Shown here: one piece after another, positions 22,663 through 29,932 of the stretch
Numbering within the stretch: position 1 is the first letter of the stretch
Layout: every line of letters begins with the position of its first letter
Virus record (IMG/VR): IMGVR_UViG_3300008339_009656
Location: 1-35,386 of that record
Direction: 5' to 3' (one strand)
Source of the DNA: a virus
DNA length: 35,386 nt
The notes under the pieces: model-generated
Databases searched by the model: none
The model's input: the letters and a program-made list of their open reading frames with translations, nothing else
Told to the model about the DNA's origin: nothing
Translations under genes and position numbers: made by a program

Positions 22663-25641
22663 ATGGCAGAAAATAAATTAACGGTTTGGCAGAGGTTAGG
22701 GAAAGTATTTGGTCCGACATCCACATTGGATCAACAATCACCTGTGTTTAAATTTGATAAGAAACAATTATTAAAGACAACAGATAAAAATGAGTTTGAA
22801 AGGGAGAAACTTGAAGCCCAACAAACCATGTATATTGGTAAACAATGGCAGAAGGTTGAGAGTAATTTATACCAACAAGCGGTGTACTATGAACCAACCA
22901 GAATGGCTTCATATTATGATTATGAGGCCATGGAGTACTCAATCCATGGGGACACCAAAATTGCCACTCCTGATGGTTTTATGACCATAAAAGAGCTTTC
23001 AGACAAGGGTAGAGATTATGAATTTATAACATACGCTTATGACCATAATTTGAAAAAAGTAGTACCAGCAATCGCCAGAAATGCTCACTATACCAGAGAT
23101 GAAATGGCTTATAAAATTACGTTTGATGATGGGTCACATATTATCGCAACTTATGGTCATAGGTTCTTAAAAAGGGATGGTGTTTTTTGTGAGGTTGAAA
23201 ACCTTAAACCGGGGGATTCAATGATGCCATTTTATAGAAAATCTTTTTACAATAATCAAAATTACCATTGGGTTTATACTTGTAATTCAAACGAGGGTCA
23301 TCATGGTTGGATATCTGAACACAATTTAATTGCGGAGTGGTATTATAAAAGAAAAATTAATGAAGACGAAGAAGTTCATCATAAAGATTTCAATGGTAAA
23401 AATAACAAACCGGAAAATTTACAAATAATGAATATTTCCGAACATAGAGCTTATCATGCGAGATTAAACAACGAAAAATTATGGGCAAACCCCGAATATA
23501 GACAAAAAATGTCTGAAGTTGCTAGAAGAACCGGTAAGTATAGTTGGGAAGGGAAAAGAGCTAAAGAGAATAATCCGGCATATATAAAATTATCATTTGA
23601 TTTGATTGTTGAAAAAGCAAGAGAACATAGAACGTTAATGGAAACTGCCACCTCACTTGGTGTTTCATTTAGAAAAATACAGAATGAACTTAGATTCAAT
23701 GGGTTTAAAAATTGGTTTGATTTTTTGGATGTTTATGGAATTGATAAAAGTAATAGTGATACTTACGGTGAAAAAAACAATAACTTCAAAAAAATCGCTT
23801 GGGATTTATTAATTGAAATTGCTAGACAAGAAAATAGTATTACAAATACGGCCAAAAGATTGAATGTAAGTAGAAATAAAATTTTAAAAACAATAAAAGA
23901 AGGGGGATTTAATAATTGGATTACATTTTTGGAATCATATGGTATTGAAAAATCAAAACACCACCACCCAAAAAATGAAGAACCAGTTATTAATCACAAA
24001 ATAGTATCAATTGAACCATATGGTGTTGTACCAGTTTATGACTTAACTGTGCCGGGTTATAAGAACTTCGCTACAGATACCATTTTCTCACACAATACAC
24101 CTGAGATCTCTGCCGCTCTTGATATTTACTCTGAAGAATCCACCACTCCTGACCAAGACGGACACATTTTAAAAGTCTACTCTGAATCAAAAAGAATTAA
24201 ACAAGTATTGGTTGATTTGTTTGTAAATAGACTTGATATAAACACCAATTTACCGATGTGGACAAGAAACACTTGTAAATTTGGCGACAATTTCACATAT
24301 TTAAAGTTAGACCCAGAAAAAGGGGTTGTTGGGTGTCAACAATTACCAAATATCCAAATTGAAAGATTGGAAAAGGGGATGAGATTTCAACCGGACAAAT
24401 ATTCACAAGAAATGGAAAACGATGCTTTGAAATTTGTTTGGAAAGAAAAAAATATGGAGTTCAATACGTGGGAAATTGCCCACTTTAGAATACTTGGAGA
24501 TGACCGAAAATTACCTTATGGGACATCTATGTTGGAGAAGGCTAGACGTATATGGAAACAGCTCCTTTTATCGGAAGATGCGATGATGATTTACCGGGTA
24601 TCAAGAGCACCAGAAAGAAGGGTATTTAAAGTATTTGTCGGAAATATGGATGACAAAGATGTTGATTCATATGTACAACGTGTGGCAAACAAATTTAAAA
24701 GAGATCAGATTGCGGACCCTAAAACTGGAAATGTGGATATGAGATACAACCAATTGGCCGTAGATCAAGATTACTTTATCCCGGTTAGAGACCCTTCCCA
24801 AACCAATCCAATTGAAACATTGCCGGGTGGTACAAACTTAGCCGAAATTGCTGATATTGAATATATCCAAAAGAAACTGGTAACTGCCCTTAGAATACCA
24901 AAGGCGTATTTAGGTTTTGAAGAAGCAGTAGGTAATGGACAAAACTTATCTTTACTTGATATTAGATTTGCAAGAACAATCAACAAAATTCAAAAATCAA
25001 TGTTGGCCGAACTTAATAAGATTGCCATTATTCATTTATTTTTATTAGGGTTTGAAGATGAACTAACAAACTTTACGTTGGGGTTACACAATCCATCAAA
25101 ACAATCCGAACTTCTTTCATTGGAATTGTGGAAAGAAAAAATTGAATTATACAAAAATGCGGTAGCTGAAATCGCAAATTCGGTTGCACCAACCTCAGCT
25201 TCTTGGGCTAAAAAGAATATTCTAGGTTTCTCAGATGAGGAGATCAGATTGGATTTACAACAACAACGAATTGAAAGGGCTGTTGCAGCTGAACTTGCTA
25301 AAACACCTGAAGTCATTACAAAAACTGGATTGTTTGATAATATTGATCAATTATATGGTAAAAAACCAGGTGAACCGGCAGGTGAAGCACCAGAAGGTGG
25401 AGAAGAACCTGGAGGAATGCCACCAATGGGTGGAGGATCTGAACTAGGAGGACCACCCCCACCACCGGGACCAGAACCAGGAGGTGAAGTAGGAGTAACA
25501 CCAGAATCAACCAAGAAAAATGATTTAAATTTAATTCTGGAAGATAACTTATATTATGGTAAAACCTCTCTTGATTTATCAAAGGGTAGATTAACCATTA
25601 ATGAAATTGATGACAAATTAAAAGATTTATTGGATAAGTGA
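22663..25641 (+). CDS. Portal protein (T4 gp20-like) interrupted by an HNH intein
   Basis: A 992-residue precursor. Residues 1-92 and 479-992 are the portal. The junction restores YDYEAMEY-TPEISAALDIYSEES, the conserved gp20-type segment. The C-extein has IAHFRILGDDRKLPYGTSML, KARRIWKQLLLSEDAMMIYR, RVSRAPERRVFKVFVGNM and the helical wing, and ends with a Gly/Pro/Glu-rich tail (about 900-950) plus a short C-terminal segment. The portal is the dodecameric vertex that nucleates head assembly and channels DNA. Residues 93-478 are an intein (described separately) whose removal yields a ~606-residue portal. It follows the terminase by 41 bases and precedes the other head genes, as in T4. Confidence 0.95.
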   Translation: MAENKLTVWQRLGKVFGPTSTLDQQSPVFKFDKKQLLKTTDKNEFEREKLEAQQTMYIGKQWQKVESNLYQQAVYYEPTRMASYYDYEAMEYSIHGDTKIATPDGFMTIKELSDKGRDYEFITYAYDHNLKKVVPAIARNAHYTRDEMAYKITFDDGSHIIATYGHRFLKRDGVFCEVENLKPGDSMMPFYRKSFYNNQNYHWVYTCNSNEGHHGWISEHNLIAEWYYKRKINEDEEVHHKDFNGKNNKPENLQIMNISEHRAYHARLNNEKLWANPEYRQKMSEVARRTGKYSWEGKRAKENNPAYIKLSFDLIVEKAREHRTLMETATSLGVSFRKIQNELRFNGFKNWFDFLDVYGIDKSNSDTYGEKNNNFKKIAWDLLIEIARQENSITNTAKRLNVSRNKILKTIKEGGFNNWITFLESYGIEKSKHHHPKNEEPVINHKIVSIEPYGVVPVYDLTVPGYKNFATDTIFSHNTPEISAALDIYSEESTTPDQDGHILKVYSESKRIKQVLVDLFVNRLDINTNLPMWTRNTCKFGDNFTYLKLDPEKGVVGCQQLPNIQIERLEKGMRFQPDKYSQEMENDALKFVWKEKNMEFNTWEIAHFRILGDDRKLPYGTSMLEKARRIWKQLLLSEDAMMIYRVSRAPERRVFKVFVGNMDDKDVDSYVQRVANKFKRDQIADPKTGNVDMRYNQLAVDQDYFIPVRDPSQTNPIETLPGGTNLAEIADIEYIQKKLVTALRIPKAYLGFEEAVGNGQNLSLLDIRFARTINKIQKSMLAELNKIAIIHLFLLGFEDELTNFTLGLHNPSKQSELLSLELWKEKIELYKNAVAEIANSVAPTSASWAKKNILGFSDEEIRLDLQQQRIERAVAAELAKTPEVITKTGLFDNIDQLYGKKPGEPAGEAPEGGEEPGGMPPMGGGSELGGPPPPPGPEPGGEVGVTPESTKKNDLNLILEDNLYYGKTSLDLSKGRLTINEIDDKLKDLLDK
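22939..24096 (+). other. Intein with HNH endonuclease in the portal gene
   Basis: 386 residues. The intein starts with Ser93 (SIHGDTKIATPDGFMTIKEL, block A), has block B TYGHRFL, and ends with VPVYDLTVPGYKNF...IFSHN followed by Thr479 as the +1 residue. Nucleophile 1 is Ser and +1 is Thr, rather than the commoner Cys pair. Between the splicing blocks is an HNH endonuclease (EHNLIAEWYYK...EVHHKDFNGKNNKPENLQIM) and two tandem ~50-residue helix-turn-helix repeats (LGVSFRKIQNELRFNGFKNW and LNVSRNKILKTIKEGGFNNW), the likely DNA-recognition part. It looks intact, so it may be an active homing element. Confidence 0.92.
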
Positions 25642-25642
25642 T

Positions 25643-25650
25643 ATATTTAT
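25643..25650 (+). promoter_or_regulatory. ATATTTAT box upstream of 25665 gene
   Basis: GTGATATATTTATTATAAAA begins at the portal stop codon and its box starts 22 bases before ATG 25665. Confidence 0.5.
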
Positions 25651-25664
25651 TATAAAAACAAATT

Positions 25665-26393
25665 ATGAATACATTTGGTAAAATAAAAACAATGTTGGAG
25701 GAAGCGTCAGTTGTTTCTTATAAAAAGAATGAATTTTCTAAATATATGACCGTTTTTAAAAATATGGTTTTGGAAAATAAAGATATCTGTGAACTATATT
25801 ATATCTATGACGATCTCTCAACAAATAAAGGTCTGGATAGGGATATCGCTGATGATTACATCAATGAAAATGTTGAATATTCAAAAGTGTTGGTTTCTGA
25901 AAATGAAAAAACATTAAATAAACTATCAAACTGGTTGGAGAATATCGTTGAGTCAACTTCAAACAACTACAAAAATATTGATACATTAATTTATAATGAT
26001 TCAATCAAAAACTTGGAGAAAGTTTTGGAATCCAAAAAACAAATTAAAAATGTTTTAATTAAAGAGTCTGTTAAACTTGAAAATAAAGAGACAGTAAATA
26101 TGCCGTTACAAACAATGGTAAAAATGTATGAGTCCACTTTAAAAAGTAATATTAACTTAAATGAAAATGAGATTAAAGAAATTTCAGAATTAAAAAGTTT
26201 AAGTAAAAATGAAATTGAAAATGAAATCTCAGAATTAAAAGAATCTATTATTTCAAAATTAAAGGTCACATTAAACGAATCAAAGGATGGTGAATTGAAT
26301 TCAACGATCAATGACACCATTTCCAAAATTTCAGATACAGAAGTTGACCACTACAATCTTTATAAATTAAGAAAATTAAATTCCGACTTATGA
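25665..26393 (+). CDS. Coiled-coil protein in head module, 242 aa
   Basis: An almost entirely helical protein with heptad-like Leu/Ile spacing (KSLSKNEIENEISELKESII, TLNKLSNWLENIVESTSNNY). It begins MNTFGKIKTMLEEASVVSYK, with an L-E-E close to the N-terminus that could be a prohead-protease site. It occupies the place of the small core proteins gp67/gp68 between portal and protease genes in T4, and composition fits a prohead core component; sequence similarity to those is not visible. It overlaps the next gene by four bases (ATGA). Confidence 0.72.
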   Translation: MNTFGKIKTMLEEASVVSYKKNEFSKYMTVFKNMVLENKDICELYYIYDDLSTNKGLDRDIADDYINENVEYSKVLVSENEKTLNKLSNWLENIVESTSNNYKNIDTLIYNDSIKNLEKVLESKKQIKNVLIKESVKLENKETVNMPLQTMVKMYESTLKSNINLNENEIKEISELKSLSKNEIENEISELKESIISKLKVTLNESKDGELNSTINDTISKISDTEVDHYNLYKLRKLNSDL

Positions 26394-26650
26394 GTAAATT
26401 TATAAAATCATTGTTGGGTTCCGGAACACAAACGTTATCATCAAAAAGATTTGTTGGGATTTTGTGTGTACTATCACTAATCACGGCTTTATTCATTTCC
26501 TTATTCTCAAAAGGTAAATTTTGTCCCAATGATGGTATTGTTGACGTTATCGGTTTACTTGCGTTTGGTACACTTGGTTTAACTTCAACTGAATCTATTT
26601 TTGGAAAAAAATATGACAACAAAAAAAGTAACGATCAAGAAGAAATTTGA
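26390..26650 (+). CDS. Small two-helix membrane protein, possible holin
   Basis: 86 residues: a short basic N-terminus (MSKFIKSLLGSGTQTLSSKR), a first membrane helix (FVGILCVLSLITALFISLF), a loop with KGKFCPND, a second helix (VDVIGLLAFGTLGLTSTESI) and a highly charged Lys/Asp/Glu tail. Size and two-helix topology with a charged tail fit a class II-like holin, but no lysin is adjacent and head-module location is unusual, so another membrane role (for example prohead initiation at the membrane, as T4 gp40 has been proposed to aid) is possible. It overlaps the preceding gene by 4 bases and the converging bS21 gene by 16. Confidence 0.7.
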   Translation: MSKFIKSLLGSGTQTLSSKRFVGILCVLSLITALFISLFSKGKFCPNDGIVDVIGLLAFGTLGLTSTESIFGKKYDNKKSNDQEEI

Positions 26651-26823
26651 TTTTTTTGTTTGTACTGTGCTTTCTTTTTTTCTTCTCTTTTAATTACAGA
26701 CGGTTTTACAAATTCCTTTCTTTCTTGAAGTTGTTGAATTTGTTTTGTTTTGGAAACCTTAAACTTATATTGTTTAAGTGCTTGCTCCAATGATTTTTCA
26801 TTTTTAACGGGAATAATTATCAT
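26635..26823 (-). CDS. rpsU: Ribosomal protein bS21
   Basis: A 62-residue protein matching Bacteroidetes-type bS21 over its full length: MIIIPVKNEKSLEQALKQYK, a middle of basic residues and Gln (KVSKTKQIQQLQERKEF), then the signature KPSVIKREEKKKAQYKQK. bS21 binds the 30S platform near the 3' end of 16S rRNA; in Bacteroidetes it helps hide the anti-Shine-Dalgarno sequence. A phage copy could replace the host protein and bias initiation toward phage messages. It is the only minus-strand gene inside the head module, overlaps the end of the membrane-protein gene, and has an ATATTTAT box on its own strand 26 bases before ATG. No Shine-Dalgarno precedes it. Confidence 0.9.
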   Translation of the reverse strand: MIIIPVKNEKSLEQALKQYKFKVSKTKQIQQLQERKEFVKPSVIKREEKKKAQYKQKNQISS

Positions 26824-26841
26824 AATTTTTTGTTTTACAAC

Positions 26842-26849
26842 ATAAATAT
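26842..26849 (-). promoter_or_regulatory. ATATTTAT box upstream of bS21 gene
   Basis: On the minus strand, CATTATATTTATGTTG starts 26 bases before the bS21 ATG. This minus-strand copy shows that the box follows gene orientation, not a fixed strand. Confidence 0.5.
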
Positions 26850-26857
26850 AATGATTT

Positions 26858-26888
26858 TTGACAAATGTAAAAAGTTTTGTTATATTTT
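26858..26888 (+). promoter_or_regulatory. Candidate promoter of the 26919 gene
   Basis: TTG (26858-26860) and TATATTTT (26881-26888) are 20 bases apart, close to the Bacteroidetes -33/-7 pattern. GTTATATTTTTT here resembles the repeats at 16836 and 16867. It is divergent from the bS21 gene. Confidence 0.45.
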
Positions 26889-26918
26889 TTCAAACAATAA
26901 ACTTGAAAGATATGGAAA

Positions 26919-27380
26919 ATGAAAAAAGGAAAAACATCAAAACTAAAAATTTTTGATGACGCAAAATGTCATTATGGGACAGTGGACTCAAAAGAACTAA
27001 AATCAATTTATGTGGTATTACAAACTTGGATTGAACCCTTGGATGACGAAGAAAATTGGAACAGAATAACTGGAGTTATAAAAAGACAAATTCAACACAC
27101 GTTATTGGAAGTTGTTGACCCATTAACGTTTGAAAAAAAACAAATAGTTGATCTTGATTTAAGAACAAGTGGAATTCAAAAAAATAAAAGAAGTTTTTTA
27201 AATCTGGAAATTACTTTATTTGTTCACGACAAAACCTTGGATTTTAAATCATTAATTTTAAGGTCAAAAATCAAAAATATAATATCATCAATCTATTTGG
27301 ATGATTTAAAAAAATCAAAGTATTTCACATTAAGTCTCACAAAAACTAAAGAAACTGAAGTTAGTGAATATTTATCATAA
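26919..27380 (+). CDS. Hypothetical head-module protein, 153 aa
   Basis: It begins MKKGKTSKLKIFDDAKCHYG and continues with a mixed alpha/beta sequence (SIYVVLQTWIEPLDDEENWN, RRQIQ-like KRQIQHTLLEVVDPLTFEKK, DLRTSGIQKNKRSFLNLEIT). There is no signal or membrane segment and no recognised family. It lies 9 bases before the prohead protease gene and probably shares its message. The conserved-looking Trp-containing core and the position suggest a head or neck component, without direct evidence. Confidence 0.7.
   Translation: MKKGKTSKLKIFDDAKCHYGTVDSKELKSIYVVLQTWIEPLDDEENWNRITGVIKRQIQHTLLEVVDPLTFEKKQIVDLDLRTSGIQKNKRSFLNLEITLFVHDKTLDFKSLILRSKIKNIISSIYLDDLKKSKYFTLSLTKTKETEVSEYLS
27368..27375 (+). 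promoter_or_regulatory. ATATTTAT box upstream of prohead protease gene
   Basis: GTGAATATTTATCATAAAAA overlaps the end of the 26919 gene and starts 22 bases before ATG 27390. Because it lies in coding sequence (EYLS stop), chance cannot be excluded. Confidence 0.4.
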
Positions 27381-27389
27381 AAATATATT

Positions 27390-28094
27390 ATGAAAATATT
27401 AGGACCAAACGATACGGGCAAGGGGATTCTTGTGGAATGGGATGCTGGAACTATCAATCCAAATGATACCAGAAATAATCTAGTGATAAAAGAATCTTAC
27501 GGACAACTTGACCATTCAAAACCTTTTGTGTTTTATGCCACACTTCAAAAATATGGTGTACCAAATAGAAACGGAAGAATTTACCCTGAGAAAATATTAA
27601 AAAGGGAAGCTGAGAAATACAAAGATATGATTAATCGTGGAATGTCAATTTCAGAACTTAATCACCCAGAATCATCACTAATTGATTTGGATAGAGTAGC
27701 TCATCTCATAACTGATGTATGGTGGGAAGATAATGTATTGATGGGAAAAATTAAATTATTAACAACACCCGGATTTCACGAGAGAGGAATTGTATCATCA
27801 AAAGGTGATGTTGCCGCTAATATGATGAGACAAGGTGTAACAATGGGGGTATCATCAAGAGGTGTTGGTTCTTTGGTTAAAAAAGGGGAACAAAATGAAG
27901 TACAAGAAGATTTTGAATTAATTTGTTTTGATTTGGTTTCTTCACCATCCACACCGGGGGCTTATCTTTATTTAAATCAAGAAGATAGACCAAAATACGA
28001 AGAAAAATTATCTGAACAACAAAATATTGATTCAAATTCATTTTCCAAATCAGTTGACTTAATGAAAAGATTATCCGATTATTTAGGAAAGTAA
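27390..28094 (+). CDS. Prohead maturation protease (T4 gp21-like)
   Basis: A 234-residue serine protease of the gp21/herpes assemblin-like fold. The catalytic His is in SELNHPESSLIDLDRVAHLI (H92) and the Ser in GVTMGVSSRGVGSLV (S155 or S156), with the usual ~60-residue spacing; NRNGRIYPE (about 59-67) is the conserved N-terminal motif of this family, and the FDLVSSPSTPGA motif follows the Ser. Family enzymes cut head proteins after (I/L)-x-E during capsid maturation and destroy the core. Candidate substrates in this window are the capsid protein, the scaffold and the proteins with the LTESDL leader. Order portal-protease-scaffold-capsid is as in T4. Confidence 0.93.
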   Translation: MKILGPNDTGKGILVEWDAGTINPNDTRNNLVIKESYGQLDHSKPFVFYATLQKYGVPNRNGRIYPEKILKREAEKYKDMINRGMSISELNHPESSLIDLDRVAHLITDVWWEDNVLMGKIKLLTTPGFHERGIVSSKGDVAANMMRQGVTMGVSSRGVGSLVKKGEQNEVQEDFELICFDLVSSPSTPGAYLYLNQEDRPKYEEKLSEQQNIDSNSFSKSVDLMKRLSDYLGK

Positions 28095-28105
28095 AAATTT
28101 AAATT

Positions 28106-28315
28106 ATGGATGAAAAGTATTTTGTAGCAAGAGTAACCACTGATATGGTGGATGAGAACTCAGGGAAAGTAAAAAAAATGAAAGAAGAAAAGTTGGTTAG
28201 AGGTTTCTCACCAACAGATGTTGAAGCGAAGGTGACTAAACTTTATGAATCTTATACAATGGATTGGAGAATTACGGCCATTGTTGAGAGTAAAATTGAC
28301 GAAGTTATTGAATAA
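28106..28315 (+). CDS. Small protein resembling DUF4494
   Basis: A 69-residue protein, MDEKYFVARVTTDMVDENSG, then VKKMKEEKLVRGFSPTDVEA and a C-terminal beta/alpha segment. The pattern of an N-terminal strand, a K-K-x-x-E-E-x-L-V strand and an S-x-T-x-x-E-A helix recalls the small DUF4494 family of Bacteroidetes and their phages; this is pattern memory, not a search. Function unknown. It follows the protease gene by 11 bases and is the last gene before a strong terminator. Confidence 0.68.
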   Translation: MDEKYFVARVTTDMVDENSGKVKKMKEEKLVRGFSPTDVEAKVTKLYESYTMDWRITAIVESKIDEVIE

Positions 28316-28340
28316 TTTCAACTAAAAATTAAATTGTTTT

Positions 28341-28372
28341 AAAGGAGGTATTGCAAAATATCTCCTTTTTTT
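28341..28372 (+). terminator. Rho-independent terminator in head module
   Basis: AAAGGAGGTATT (28341-28352) pairs with AATATCTCCTTT (28357-28368) through one G-T pair and a GCAA loop, followed by TTTTTTT. The AAAGGAGGT inside it looks like a perfect Shine-Dalgarno but is the stem arm of the terminator. Confidence 0.88.
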
Positions 28373-28390
28373 GTGTCTTTTTTTTACTAT

Positions 28391-28398
28391 ATATTTAT
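28391..28398 (+). promoter_or_regulatory. ATATTTAT box upstream of 28414 gene
   Basis: ACTATATATTTATAATG starts 23 bases before ATG 28414 and directly follows a terminator, a strong positional argument that it starts a new transcript. Confidence 0.6.
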
Positions 28399-28413
28399 AA
28401 TGTAAAATATATT

Positions 28414-28863
28414 ATGAATAAAAGTTTCAGTAAAATTAGACATATCCAAGAATCAAATCAAAGACTGGAAAAAAGGTTACTTAAAGAAGATGATGAATTG
28501 AAAGATGAAAAACTACAACATATCATTGATGTTGATACCGAACTAGACAATGACCCCGCTTATAAGGAGTATGAAAAAATATATTCCATAAATAAAATAA
28601 AAAAAATGGTTTCAGATCAAATGGGGATTAATATATCGGATATGAGTGATGAAGAATCACAAGGATTAATTGATATGTTCACATCTTTTATGGATATAAG
28701 TAAAGAAGGTAAGGAGAAAATGACTCGTGAAAAACTTCTTGAGCGTAAGGATAGTGTGATTAATCTTGTTATTGAAATTATTGAAATTGCGGTTGAAAAT
28801 GATGATTTTGAAATGGTTACAAAATTACGAAACTATATTGAACTTTTAGAAGATTATAATTAA
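28414..28863 (+). CDS. Helical head-module protein, 149 aa
   Basis: It starts MNKSFSKIRHIQESNQRLEK, followed by RLLKEDDELKDEKLQH; L-K-E near residue 25 could be a prohead-protease cut after a basic amphipathic leader, as in other genes here. The C-terminus (EIAVENDDFEMVTKLRNYIE) resembles a single UVR motif. I chose ATG 28414 because the open frame further upstream (from 28351) runs through the terminator and the ATATTTAT box. No function can be assigned; a packaged or core protein is plausible. Confidence 0.75.
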   Translation: MNKSFSKIRHIQESNQRLEKRLLKEDDELKDEKLQHIIDVDTELDNDPAYKEYEKIYSINKIKKMVSDQMGINISDMSDEESQGLIDMFTSFMDISKEGKEKMTREKLLERKDSVINLVIEIIEIAVENDDFEMVTKLRNYIELLEDYN

Positions 28864-28879
28864 AAAAAACATAAAAATT

Positions 28880-29920
28880 ATGAAAAAAATAGTAAGATTA
28901 ACAGAATCGGATTTAACAAGAATAATTAAACGCGTTATTTCCGAACAAACTCAAGGTGAAAGTGGATTTATCCAAACAATAGTTGATAAATATAACATTT
29001 CAGATGAGTTGAGAAATGAAATTATAAATACTATTAAAAATTCTGAGTGTAAAAATATTACGTTTGAAAAACTTAAAATGGGTGATGGATTGGCCTTAGG
29101 TGATAAGTTAATTTTAACCCCAAGGACATTAGAGAACACTTTGGGTAGATTCTTATTTATTTTATTTCACGAATTGGCACACCAATACCAATTTAAAAAA
29201 TATGGAATGGAAAAAATGCTTGAATTATATAGTGATGAAATGGATTTAAAAGAAGCCGCACAATTTATGAAACAAGTTGAAAGTGTGGCGGATGAATTTG
29301 CTGTAAGAAAATTAAAAAACCTAGAAAGAAAAGGATTAATTACACCATCAAGATCCGATATGTTTAAAGGTTATGACGGTATTTCGTTAGAAAGATTGGA
29401 AATAATGATTGATATGTTTAGAAATCAATTAAGGAAAAGTAACATTACTGGCGCTAAAAATATTAGTGAGTTTTTATACAATATGGTTAAAATTGAACAA
29501 ACAAACCCACAAGTAAATTCTGAAAAACAAAAACCTTCTGAAATCACACCAACTGAAATAAAAAAAGAAATGAATAAAGAAAATAGTACAATCAGTGCCG
29601 ATGAAGTATATTATGAAATTCCAAAAGGTATAAAAAAAGTTGTTGGTAATTTAGATGCTTCGTCAATGGAAGATTTTAATGATGTTGAAGTTATAGATGG
29701 TAATTTAACTGTTAATAGTGATAAAATCAAATCACTACAAAATATTAAAACTATAAATGGTAAACTTTGGGTTTATGGTAACAATTTTGAAGACTTTGGT
29801 AATTTAAAAACGGTAAAAGGGGATGTAACATTGACTAAAAATACACCATTATTGGATATGTATACTGAAGATGAAATTAAAGGAATGATTAATATTGGAG
29901 GAAACTTACAAATAAAATAA
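28880..29920 (+). CDS. Leader-bearing HExxH metallopeptidase with repeat C-terminus
   Basis: 346 residues in three parts. Residues 1-23 are the shared leader (MKKIVRLTESDLTRIIKRVI then SEQ) with the I-S-E cut site. Residues ~28-200 are a zincin-like domain: FLFILFHELAHQYQFKKYG holds HELAH (H97, E98, H101), and VESVADEFAVRKL about 30-40 residues later may supply the third zinc ligand. After a Lys/Glu linker, residues ~255-346 contain short leucine-rich-like or beta-solenoid repeats (VVGNLDASSMEDFNDVEVID, GNLTVNSDKIKSLQNIKTIN, GKLWVYGNNFEDFGNLKTVK). I infer a peptidase packaged in the capsid and delivered with the DNA, with the repeats binding a partner. It is followed by a second leader-bearing gene 12 bases later. 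Confidence 0.85.
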   Translation: MKKIVRLTESDLTRIIKRVISEQTQGESGFIQTIVDKYNISDELRNEIINTIKNSECKNITFEKLKMGDGLALGDKLILTPRTLENTLGRFLFILFHELAHQYQFKKYGMEKMLELYSDEMDLKEAAQFMKQVESVADEFAVRKLKNLERKGLITPSRSDMFKGYDGISLERLEIMIDMFRNQLRKSNITGAKNISEFLYNMVKIEQTNPQVNSEKQKPSEITPTEIKKEMNKENSTISADEVYYEIPKGIKKVVGNLDASSMEDFNDVEVIDGNLTVNSDKIKSLQNIKTINGKLWVYGNNFEDFGNLKTVKGDVTLTKNTPLLDMYTEDEIKGMINIGGNLQIK

Positions 29921-29932
29921 TTAAATAATATT

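Noticed and set aside
28341-28350. AAAGGAGGT as a Shine-Dalgarno sequence
   Set aside because: It is one arm of a terminator stem and no start codon follows at suitable distance.
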